Position numbers and translations under genes: made by a program. DNA of 6,957 bases. Origin: Deltaproteobacteria bacterium. Lineage in GTDB: Bacteria > Desulfobacterota > Desulfarculia > Adiutricales > Adiutricaceae. Where the stretch lies: NCBI GenBank assembly GCA_031277995.1, contig JAITLH010000268.1:1-6957 (forward strand). Direction: 5' to 3'. The notes under the pieces are model-generated. The model made no database searches and had not been told where the DNA came from. It saw only the letters and a list, made by a program, of their open reading frames with translations. This document shows positions 1 through 5,226 of this stretch, piece after piece (positions within the stretch are counted from its first letter, which is position 1; each line of letters starts with the position of its first letter).

Positions 1-323
1 TTTAAACTGTTTTGTACCGTTTTAACGCTTTTGGGGTTAACGGTAGCCAAACTCAGATGAATGACCGGGTATGGGGTCCAGTCATAGTCGGATTCGTCAA
101 TCCAAAGTCCCTTAAAAAGCTCCCGGTGTCCTAGCAAGATGTGTTTCAAGGTATCGACCAGGAGCGTTTTACCAAAACGGCGCGGCCTGGACAAAAAATA
201 AGGCGAATCAGATTGGAGGAGATTATATAAAAGCTCGGTTTTATCGGCGTAAACATAGTCGCCGTCACGTATTTCTTGGAAGTCGGCCAGGCCGACGGGC
301 AATTTTTTTAGGGCTTCCGTCAC
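1..323 (-). CDS. AAA-ATPase-like / DUF1703 family protein, N-terminal 107 residues (runs off the left edge)
   Basis: The frame begins at a GTG and is still open at the window edge, so the C-terminal part is not seen. Motifs, in order: LPVGLADFQEIRDGDYVYADKT (residues 8-29), the usual opening of the AAA-ATPase-like family (Pfam AAA-ATPase_like); SRPRRFGKTLL (45-55), its variant P-loop with K52 and T53; and the HILLGHRELFKGLWI segment (61-75) that follows it. Known members continue to about 500 residues and end in a PD-(D/E)XK nuclease-like domain. Their function is not settled; many gut and host-associated bacteria carry them in multiple copies, and a defence or mobile-DNA role has been guessed. 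GTG is chosen because AGGAGG lies 6 bases upstream and the family homology starts within a few residues of it. The family call is firm; whether the gene is intact beyond the edge cannot be seen. Confidence 0.9.
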   Translation of the reverse strand, partial: MTEALKKLPVGLADFQEIRDGDYVYADKTELLYNLLQSDSPYFLSRPRRFGKTLLVDTLKHILLGHRELFKGLWIDESDYDWTPYPVIHLSLATVNPKSVKTVQNSL

Positions 324-329
324 CTTTGG

Positions 330-335
330 CCTCCT
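330..335 (-). promoter_or_regulatory. Shine-Dalgarno site that fixes the GTG start of the DUF1703 gene
   Basis: A perfect AGGAGG on the minus strand, 6 bases before GTG. It supports this non-ATG start. Confidence 0.85.
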
Positions 336-395
336 GATGGGGAAAAATAGCCGCTTGTTTAGGTGGTTTTTTGGTCTTGAGTATTTCCGGAGTTA

Positions 396-424
396 ATTAT
401 ACCAAAAGCCAACTCAAATTACAA
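396..424 (-). promoter_or_regulatory. Sigma-70-type promoter of the DUF1703 gene
   Basis: On the minus strand, TTGTAA (419-424) and TATAAT (396-401) are separated by exactly 17 bases. TGG directly before TATAAT makes an extended -10. Transcription would start near 389, giving a leader of about 65 bases before the GTG. The -10 is consensus; the -35 matches 4 of 6. This is the best promoter-like sequence I found in the window. Confidence 0.75.
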
Positions 425-744
425 TCATACTCATTACAGGTCCGGCGTCAAAACTCCGATACGGGTCGGTTTTACGGATTGGCCAAATATTGGCGATTTA
501 AACGATCTTGGCTGGTTTTGGCCAAAGGGAGGGTTAACCGTTTTTAGCTTAGCTTGGGAAGGCTTGGGCCCTAAATTTACGCCGGGTTGGGGTTAATATT
601 TTTGGCCTGGAGGAAACAAAACCGGTTCGGGTTTGGGGAGAATAATTGGCGGGCGGGGTTTTTTCGCGACTTAGCGTGGTGCTTTTGAGTGAAATTTATT
701 GTCAAAATGAATCAAATACTTGAGTAAAAATTAAAAAACTTGCC
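425..744. other. Non-coding stretch with nothing recognisable
   Basis: Both strands are broken by frequent stops. The plus strand is rich in G and T, with scattered TTGGCC words. I see no hairpin plus T-run terminator, RNA gene or protein remnant that I can name. The end near 700-740 is AT-rich and may belong to the edge of the IS200-type remnant that follows. Confidence 0.5.
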
Positions 745-766
745 TAGACGCTAAACTAGCGGTCTA
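745..766 (-). repeat. Bulged hairpin 3' of the TnpA remnant, possible IS200/IS605 right-end palindrome
   Basis: On the minus strand TAGAC-(C)-GCTA pairs with TAGCGTCTA across a GTT loop, giving a 9-bp stem with one unpaired C. It lies about 37 bases past the stop of the TnpA remnant. IS200/IS605 elements carry subterminal imperfect palindromes of this size, commonly with a bulge, which TnpA recognises as single strands. A run TTTTTTAATTTTT follows a few bases later on the same strand, so a terminator is the other reading. Position and shape support an element end; no matching left-end hairpin was identified. Confidence 0.4.
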
Positions 767-802
767 TTTTGGCTATTTTTAAAGATCAAAGCGGCCAAGA
801 CT

Positions 803-1267
803 TCAATAGTCATCATAATCGTCATCGTCCTTATCGTCACCATGGTCACCGTCGTCGCCATCGTAACCATGGTTATTTTTGTTTTCAAGGCAGGCCGTAA
901 TCATCTCATCGGCGACGTCGCCTAGGCTATGGCAGAGATAACCCCGGGCCCATAAATGGTGGCCGGGACAAAGAACTCGCAAAGCCGGGGAGGACCTAAG
1001 TAACTCATGGGAAGTACGTCCCTTGAGTAATTGGACCAGTTTACTGACCGAGACTTTTGGCCAGGCCGAAATGACCAGCTCGAAGCGACCTTTGGAAACA
1101 TGGCCCTTTATTATCTCCGCCGATTGGTTCGCGCGAATTTCCCGAACCAATTCCCGTAATTTGACGGCTACGTCGCCTTGAAGAATTTTTTTTACGACGA
1201 TTGGTAAGCCAAACGAGATGACAGCGTAAAATAATCACGCGGTGACCAAAGGGCTTTTTTCGGCCAT
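803..1267 (-). pseudogene. IS200/IS605-type transposase TnpA, frameshifted and with catalytic residues replaced
   Basis: TnpA is the small HUH Y1 transposase of IS200/IS605 elements (usually about 130-155 residues). Family landmarks are clear: CHLVWLTNRRKK near the N-terminus, then KILQGDVAVKLRELVREIR, KVSVSKLVQLLKGRTSHELL, HHLWARGYLCHSLGDVADEM and a final ACLENK. CHLVWLT is read in a different frame from the rest; a run of eight A (minus strand, 1186-1193) sits at the switch, and seven would join the frames as NRRKKILQG. A TGA also stops the frame opened by the ATG at 1265-1267. The active site looks dead: the expected DHVHL reads GRFEL, so both histidines are gone, and the catalytic tyrosine of QYIEN reads C (ACLEN). 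The protein ends in an Asp-rich tail of about 20 residues. No TnpB neighbour is present. The start is uncertain since no Shine-Dalgarno site precedes it. Confidence 0.85.
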
Positions 1268-1293
1268 GACCATTGCTCAGATATGGGGTTAGG

Positions 1294-1420
1294 TTGACGC
1301 CGGGGATTGACGGGGGATTGGCATCAGTGATTGACGCCGGGGATTGACGCGGGATTGGCATCAGTGATTGACGCCGGGGATTGACACCGGGAATTTACGG
1401 CAGGGATTGGCATTAGGGGA
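1294..1420. repeat. Tandem array of 11-14 bp units, partly organised as 37-bp higher-order repeats
   Basis: Ten consecutive units mostly begin TTGAC or TTGGC and end GGGA or GTGA. Examples are TTGACGCCGGGGA (1294-1306, 1331-1343 and 1368-1380), TTGACGCGGGA (1344-1354) and TTGGCATCAGTGA (1318-1330 and 1355-1367). Three units make a 37-bp block: 1294-1330 and 1331-1367 differ at one base. The third block is degenerate and has an extra unit. 37 is not a multiple of three, so the array is not a protein repeat. It sits just 5' of the TnpA remnant and 3' of the beta-flower-like gene. Confidence 0.85.
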
Positions 1421-1453
1421 CGCCAATAAAAAAAGAGATCGTTTTGGCTTTGG

Positions 1454-1756
1454 TCAAAGGCCGCGCCTGACAAAACAAAACCATAAGGCGGCCACGTAGA
1501 TCGGATCCAGTATGTCCGAACCATCGATTTGTTTTCTCGCTTCGGAAACGGTCGCGATTTTGCGATTGGAGGCATCCCGAATCTCTTGGTTAAAGACTTT
1601 GCCCAGGCATTTTCCGGATCTGTCGCGAATCTCTTGGTTAAATACTTTGGCGATGGTCGAATTGGAGCCGTTTCGTATCTCTTGGTTGAAAATCTTGCCT
1701 ACGCGTTTTCCGGATCGTTCGCGAATCTCTTGGTTAAACATCTTAAAATCGGCCAT
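1454..1756 (-). CDS. Small protein of four 16-residue FNQEIR repeats, beta-flower-like family
   Basis: A 100-residue protein of unknown function. After MADFKM come four 16-residue units at residues 7-22, 23-38, 39-54 and 55-70, each opening FNQEIR and closing with G or A, K or T, then V or I. Units 1 and 3 share RSGK; units 2 and 4 share SN followed by IA, so an ancestral 32-residue pair was probably duplicated. The pattern I-R-D-x-SG-K-x-(I/L)-G-K-V repeated about every 16 residues, then a short linker and a hydrophobic aromatic end (YVAALWFCFV, 87-96), resembles the small 4-fold and 5-fold beta-flower proteins. That is recall of the motif style, not a search result. There is no signal peptide; the tail is too short for a confident membrane helix. 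ATG is chosen because GGGAGG lies 5 bases upstream; the frame is open to 1951 but that extension has no family-like sequence. Downstream on the minus strand a GGCCTTTGACCAAAGCC hairpin over the stop and a T7 run may form a weak terminator. Confidence 0.75.
   Translation of the reverse strand: MADFKMFNQEIRERSGKRVGKIFNQEIRNGSNSTIAKVFNQEIRDRSGKCLGKVFNQEIRDASNRKIATVSEARKQIDGSDILDPIYVAALWFCFVRRGL
1547..1738 (-). repeat. Four 48-bp in-frame tandem repeats inside the beta-flower-like gene
   Basis: Units are 1691-1738, 1643-1690, 1595-1642 and 1547-1594, each exactly 48 bases. The first 18 bases (TTTAACCAAGAGATTCGC and close variants) are almost invariant. By eye, the first and third units agree at about 40 of 48 positions and the second and fourth are less alike. 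This is coding repetition, not a CRISPR array. Confidence 0.9.
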
Positions 1757-1761
1757 GATGA

Positions 1762-1767
1762 CCTCCC
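1762..1767 (-). promoter_or_regulatory. Shine-Dalgarno site selecting the internal ATG at 1756
   Basis: GGGAGG on the minus strand, 5 bases before ATG. It favours the 100-residue product over a longer one starting at 1951. Confidence 0.8.
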
Positions 1768-1963
1768 TTACGCGTATTGGGTTAACGCGCGTGAACGCGG
1801 TGAGACACCTTTGGCGCGACCGTTTACGCAAGCCGGAAAAACCACTAACTAACGCGGGAAAAGATAAATTGTCGCGATGATTTTCCAGGGTTAGGGCTAT
1901 AATTTCATGCCGAATGGTTTTTTTCCGTTTCGCGGTTTTTGGGGCCTTCAAGCAAGTCGCGGG

Positions 1964-2048
1964 GCGCCGCGGGCGCGGGGTTTTTTAAGGCCGAGCTCCG
2001 CTGGGGCGGGTTTTTTTGGCCGAGCGCCGCGGGAGCCGGGGGTTTTTT
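1964..2048 (+). repeat. Three tandem hairpin / G-tract / T-tract modules
   Basis: Module 1: GCGCC-GCG-GGCGC (1964-1976), then GGGG and T6. Module 2: GCTCC-GCT-GGGGC (1995-2007, one G-T wobble), then GGG and T7. Module 3: GCGCC-GCG-GGAGC (2024-2036, one mismatch), then CGGGGG and T6. Start-to-start distances are 31 and 29 bases, and GGCCGA precedes modules 2 and 3. Each looks like an intrinsic terminator on the plus strand, but no plus-strand gene lies upstream. They sit about 200 bases upstream of the start of the minus-strand beta-flower-like gene. Confidence 0.7.
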
Positions 2049-2273
2049 AGATTTAAAGGGCCTTGGCGATAAGGCCTGGGTTTAATGAATATTTTTCCAG
2101 GGGAGATTAAAAAAGTCAAGATAAATTTGATTGTCTGATTGTTTATACGTTTTGGAATTTTTTAGCGGTAAAAAAGGCGCTTGGGCTAGGGCTTGGGGTT
2201 TTAACGGCTAGGCAAAAGCCAAGAATATTTATCAATGGATATTTGGGGCAAGCGATTAGGGTTTTTTATTGGG
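2049..2273. other. AT-rich non-coding stretch
   Basis: It has frequent stops on both strands and no recognised gene. It contains an imperfect hairpin around 2191-2223 (GCTTGGGGTTTT against AAAAGCCAAG). It borders the right-hand limit of the beta-flower region and the candidate inner end of the IS630 remnant. Confidence 0.45.
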
Positions 2274-2288
2274 CAATAACGTTGGGGG

Positions 2289-3366
2289 TTAAAGCTCAAT
2301 GCCGATTATGTCGTATATCCAACGTATTTCGACTGGCGTTTCGTTTATTTTTGCGATATATTGATAAACGTTATCAATCAATTATTCTTTTGAGTTTATT
2401 TTTATGTTTTCAAAATAAGAACAGGTCAGTTTATAAAAAAAGTGTTCAACCAGGTTTAACCAAGGGCCGCGTTTTGGGGCAAAGACAAACCTACCCGGGC
2501 GGGTTTCGAGGTATTTTCCGGTTTCTTTGGAGGCGTCGTGGGGTTGGTTATCCGGGGCGACGCGGATTTTAAAATTAGGCTCAAACTTGGAATCAAGCGG
2601 GCGCGAAAAATCGACAAAATCAGGGTTTTCGTTCGATTGGCCAACCAAGGCGGTGACCTTGCCGTCGACAAGATTAAGCCCGGCCAATAAACAAACGCCG
2701 CCCGGTTTTTTGGGGCCCTCGCCGGGGCCAAGCGAACCGGGTTTTTGGCTTGGGGGGCCGCTCTGGCCAAGCCTTTGGCCAGCCGAAACGGTAACGAAAT
2801 TATTTTTCCCGCCTTGGGTAACAACGAAATCCATTTTTCCATGGACCGGGAAAATCACGTCTTTTTTTGGGGCGGCCTAGGGTTCGCGCCCCTCCCGGCG
2901 CCGGGTCCGGGGTTTTAATTCTTCCCCGTTTAAAATCGACCAGACCCTGGAATGGGAAACGTCGGCAAGGGACGGGTGGCCGGCTTGGGCGCGGGCCCGG
3001 TGAACGCGTTTAACGAGTTTTTTTACCGACCGGGCTTTCTGGGCGTAGCCAAATTCCTGGGCTTTTAGGTCGGCTAGGCTTTTAACCCAATCCTTGTCGG
3101 CCTGGCTAATGACCGGCGGCCGTCCCATTTTGGCCCGATCCGAAAGGGCCTCGGGCAGGCCCAAAAAATGGCACTTCTTGATCGCGCTTTCTACGCGTCT
3201 TTGTTCATCCGGAGGCTTGGACGATTTCCCCGTCGCCATGACCCTTGGCCGCCATCAAAATTACCTTGGCCCGCCTTGGTTCTTCATCGCTTGGGGCGCT
3301 TATTTTGGCCAACATATCGGTCCGGTCATCGTCTAAGGTTACCGGGGTAGACCTTTTCCCGGTCAT
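2289..3366 (-). pseudogene. IS630-family DDE transposase, frameshifted and interrupted by stops
   Basis: Read with frame corrections the gene spans about 359 codons, the usual IS630 size. N-terminal part from ATG 3366: PVTLDDDRTDML, then EEPRRAKVILMAAKGHGDGE, ending at TGA (3205-3207). The next part continues in another frame: VESAIKKCHFLGLPEALSD, GRPPVISQADKDWVKSLA, GHPSLADVSHSRVWSILN and EELKP, the IS630 helix-turn-helix region, closed by a TAG (2877-2879). The catalytic domain resumes in that same frame: VCLLAGLNLVDGKVTALV, APDNQPHDASKETGKYL with the second Asp, and KRGPWLNLVEHFF with the catalytic Glu. A TAA after INSKE (2382-2384) interrupts the tail, which then reads on as LIDNVYQYIAKINETPVEIR to a final TAA (2289-2291). 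The DEK motif with the first catalytic Asp is missing; that stretch is about 16 residues short and replaced by low-complexity sequence. The last 150 bases are much more AT-rich than the rest. Confidence 0.9.
2701..2746 (+). terminator. Terminator-like nested hairpin inside the transposase remnant
   Basis: CCCGGTT (2701-2707) pairs with AACCGGG (2735-2741), enclosing a GGCCC/GGGCC inner stem, and T5 follows. It has the form of an intrinsic terminator on the plus strand, antisense to the transposase, at the point where homology to the DEK region is lost. It may have arisen by insertion or by chance decay. Confidence 0.4.
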
Positions 3367-3390
3367 GGTTTAACCCCCGCACGCTTTATG

Positions 3391-3547
3391 TAGGCGGCAT
3401 GGCGTAAGGACAAACCGATTCCGGCCATTTGTGGTAACCGCTTCGCCTCAAGCCTCGCCTTTGAAATTATCCCCACCCAAAAAAACCAAAAAAAACCATG
3501 ATCCGACGCCGCCCGGCGATGGGTTTAACGACTGGGGCGGCCGCGCC
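3391..3547. other. Non-coding spacer between the IS630 remnant and the LysR gene
   Basis: Nothing recognisable. A7 and A8 runs at about 3479-3496 would be T runs on the minus strand, preceded there by a CGCC/GGCG stem that is 11 bases away. This could be a poor terminator for the LysR transcript. Confidence 0.35.
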
Positions 3548-3582
3548 AACCTTGGAAAGGCCAGGGGCGCCAAGGTTTTTTT
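3548..3582 (+). terminator. Intrinsic-terminator-like hairpin, plus strand
   Basis: A perfect 8-bp stem, AACCTTGG (3548-3555) and CCAAGGTT (3570-3577), with a 14-base loop and a T7 run at 3576-3582; another T9 follows at 3591. The form is good, but I see no plus-strand gene ending before it. It lies just past the end of the minus-strand LysR gene and could also stop antisense transcription into it. Confidence 0.55.
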
Positions 3583-3624
3583 CGGAAAGGTTTTTTTTTC
3601 GGATCGGGCCGAGATATTGGGGGG

Positions 3625-4521
3625 TTATTTAACCGAATAACGTTCCCTTAAAAAATCCATGAAAGCTTTGGCCTGCGGGGAAAAGTAACGATCGCGCCGG
3701 GTGATTAAGCCCAACGTTCCGATGGGAAAAATGTGATCGATATTGAAGATGGCGTAATCGTCCGGAAACTCCAAGGGGGTTAGGGGCGGGGCGATACAGG
3801 AACCAAGGCCCGAGCGGACCAGGTGGAGGGCCAGGAGAAAATCCGTCACGGCCACGATGATGTTTTCGGGCTGACGCATCTCGGGGAGGGAAGCCAAAAC
3901 GGGGTTGACGTAGCCTTCGACGGTTAGGGCGATTATGGGGGTGGCGCAGATATCGTCCCAGGAGGGGTTTTGGGGAATATTGAAGGGATTGCCCCGGGGC
4001 GAGTAAAGAAAGGCCGAGCTGGGCCTAAAGGGAGTGAATTTTAAGCTTCCGGGAAACTGGGCCTGGATGCTTAAGGCCATGTCCACTATGCCTTCCTCGA
4101 TGTTTCTAAGCAGGCGGTAAGGCGAGGCCGGATCGATTTTGAATTCGACCAGGGGGTAACGCTTTCGAAAATCCAATATCTCGGGCATCAGCATCAAGAC
4201 CAAACGGTTCATGCAAGTGATTCTTATGGGACCGCTTAAAAGCGACTGGCAATGTTTGTGTTTTCTAAGCCTATCGACGTTTTCCAATATGGGAACGCTC
4301 TCGTCCCTAAAATGCCGCCCGGCCGGGGTCAGGGTCATGCCCTTACGGTGCCGGCTAAAAAGCTCCTGGCCCAGGTCGGTTTCCAGTTTTTTTATTTGGG
4401 AACTTACCGCCGAAGGGGAAAGGCAAAGTAAGTCGGCGGCCCTATGGACGTTGCCGGTCTCGGCCACCTGGAGAAAAGTCATTAACCATTGAAAAAAATC
4501 GCCGTTGACCTGACGGTCCAT
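3625..4521 (-). CDS. LysR-family transcriptional regulator
   Basis: A 298-residue protein of standard LysR length. The winged helix-turn-helix lies at residues 9-68: FLQVAETGNVHRAADLLCLS, then PSAVSSQIKKLETDLGQELF and TLTPAGRHF, matching the family signature closely. A linker helix rich in charged residues runs to about 94. The effector-binding domain starts at GPIRITCMNRL and reaches the C-terminus; LVRSGLGSCIAPPL is the usual G-x-G-x-x-x-P element of its second half. Such proteins bind DNA as dimers or tetramers and switch target genes on when a small ligand is bound. The ligand cannot be inferred. The start is supported by AGGAG (4528-4532) 6 bases before ATG. LysR genes are often divergent from their target, yet the plus-strand side upstream has only a weak, probably decayed frame, so the target may be lost or elsewhere. 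No frame damage is seen. Confidence 0.95.
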   Translation of the reverse strand: MDRQVNGDFFQWLMTFLQVAETGNVHRAADLLCLSPSAVSSQIKKLETDLGQELFSRHRKGMTLTPAGRHFRDESVPILENVDRLRKHKHCQSLLSGPIRITCMNRLVLMLMPEILDFRKRYPLVEFKIDPASPYRLLRNIEEGIVDMALSIQAQFPGSLKFTPFRPSSAFLYSPRGNPFNIPQNPSWDDICATPIIALTVEGYVNPVLASLPEMRQPENIIVAVTDFLLALHLVRSGLGSCIAPPLTPLEFPDDYAIFNIDHIFPIGTLGLITRRDRYFSPQAKAFMDFLRERYSVK

Positions 4522-4564
4522 TGGTCGCTCCTAATTGGCGAAGAGGGTTTTTTTGTTATGGGCC

Positions 4565-4584
4565 GCCCTGGCCGAGGCCAGGGC
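4565..4584. promoter_or_regulatory. 9-bp dyad upstream of the LysR gene, candidate operator
   Basis: GCCCTGGCC-GA-GGCCAGGGC is a perfect inverted repeat with a 2-base centre, too tight for a good RNA hairpin but suited to a dimeric protein. It lies 44-63 bases upstream of the LysR ATG, where autoregulatory sites are usual. It lacks the classical T-N11-A core. Confidence 0.35.
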
Positions 4585-4702
4585 CAAAACCGGGGATCTC
4601 TCCCCTTTCGAAAACGGGCCCGCAAACGCCCAAAAAGGGCCCTGGGAGAGCTTTGGCGGCCGGATCGGCACAAATACCGGTTCAAGGGATCCCAAGCGCG
4701 CC

Positions 4703-4721
4703 ACGGGCCTATTAGGCCCGT
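4703..4721. promoter_or_regulatory. Second 9-bp dyad in the LysR upstream region
   Basis: ACGGGCCTA-T-TAGGCCCGT is a perfect inverted repeat about a single central base, about 180 bases upstream of the LysR start. Its sequence differs from the dyad at 4565, so the two need not bind the same protein. Confidence 0.3.
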
Positions 4722-4770
4722 TCGCGGGCAAGTCGCCGTTTTGAAGAATTGGGGAGCGAAATCCCCGTTA

Positions 4771-4932
4771 ACCTTAAGGGCGTTTTACTTTGGCCGCGTT
4801 AAAATTGGCGGAGTTTTGCCTTGGGCGCGTTTAATTTGGGCGCGGGCAACCTTGGCCGAGGGTAACCTTGGGCGCGGGCACCCTTGGGCAGCGGTTAACC
4901 TTGGGCCGCGGGTAACCTTGGGAGCGTTTTTT
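4771..4932. repeat. Imperfect tandem array of 15-17 bp units (CCTTGGGCGCGGGTAA type)
   Basis: Ten units follow one another. The best are CCTTGGGCGCGTTTAA (4819-4834), CCTTGGCCGAGGGTAA (4850-4865), CCTTGGGCGCGGGCAC (4866-4881), CCTTGGGCAGCGGTTAA (4882-4898) and CCTTGGGCCGCGGGTAA (4899-4915). Units at the edges are more diverged. Lengths of 15, 16 and 17 mean no reading frame is kept, so the long plus-strand frame through this region is not a gene. Confidence 0.8.
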
Positions 4933-4984
4933 CCGCGTGACCGTTGGTCTTTAAGGGCCTGTAAACTTGGCCGAGAAAAAGAGG

Positions 4985-5160
4985 GATCGACTAACTTAGT
5001 TAAATTTATCACTTACGAAATATTATCATCTATTAGAAACAAAAGCAAGTATATTAGTAACTTAATATTAGGTCTATTTTTGATTATTGGCTCCGGCGGC
5101 TCCAAGGTTAGCAAATTCATTGGACGATTTTAATCGTAAACGTAAGTATTTAGGTAAAAA
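4985..5160. other. AT-rich patch
   Basis: An abrupt change from GC-rich repeats to AT-rich sequence rich in TTA, ATT and AAA. A plus-strand frame is open across it, but it continues out of the non-coding repeat array and has no homology I recognise. It could be a fragment of transferred DNA or a remnant. Confidence 0.4.
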
Positions 5161-5226
5161 GTTGTCATTTGGAGGCCTATGGGGAGGGAGTTTTTTGGGG
5201 GGCGCGATTTTCGTTTTTTTTTTGCC

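Larger units (their letters stand above)
2274..3390 (-). mobile_element. IS630-family insertion sequence remnant with candidate terminal inverted repeats
   Basis: The transposase remnant is framed by an exact 10-bp inverted repeat, GGGGGTTAAA at 2284-2293 and TTTAACCCCC at 3369-3378, one copy overlapping the stop and the other just before the start. Outward of these, ATAACGTT on one side and ATAAAGCGTGC on the other (reverse complement) are alike with small gaps, extending the match to about 20 bases. IS630 elements have terminal inverted repeats and insert at TA, which fits the ATAA outside each repeat. The exact boundaries are a proposal. Confidence 0.5.
4535..4744 (+). other. Possible decayed coding segment divergent from the LysR gene
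   Basis: A 69-codon frame reads AALAEARAKTGDLSPFENG early on and FGGRIGTNTGSRDPKRATGL later, with G or C at most third positions, as in the intact genes here. It has no Shine-Dalgarno site and ends early at TGA. I recognise no family. It is placed where a LysR target gene would be expected. Two other frames are also open here, so it may simply reflect few stops in GC-rich DNA. Confidence 0.2.

Noticed and set aside
806..880. Asp-rich end of the TnpA remnant as a functional acidic tail or calcium-binding protein
   Set aside because: It is a low-complexity run of GAT/GAC codons after the family homology ends, in a broken gene. It has no regular spacing typical of calcium-binding repeats.
1041..1575. 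Minus-strand frames containing repeated SPASITDAN
   Set aside because: The repeat arises from the 37-bp DNA array, which changes frame each block. Only the short part near 1190-1250 is TnpA.
1577..1738. CRISPR-like look: 18-bp near-identical repeats with 30-bp spacers
   Set aside because: Spacing is exactly 48 bases, in frame, and the spacers are related to one another (1 with 3, 2 with 4). It is a protein repeat.
1898..1903. Consensus TATAAT on the plus strand
   Set aside because: No -35 element at 16-18 bases (the nearest TTGTCG is 23 away) and no plus-strand gene follows.
1757..1951. N-terminal extension of the beta-flower-like gene to an ATG at 1951
   Set aside because: No Shine-Dalgarno site at 1951, no family-like sequence in the extension, and a strong site directly before the ATG at 1756.
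2243..2880. Plus-strand frames and the 2456-2842 minus frame across the IS630 remnant
   Set aside because: They are shadows of the transposase frame, which carries the recognisable DDE-domain motifs.
3431..3640. Plus-strand 69-codon frame with Lys/Pro-rich start
   Set aside because: No ribosome site; it crosses poly-A runs and a terminator-like hairpin and overlaps the LysR end.
4489..5133. Long plus-strand open frame of 214 codons
   Set aside because: It starts inside the LysR gene, runs through a repeat array whose unit length is not a multiple of three, and has no ribosome site or family match.
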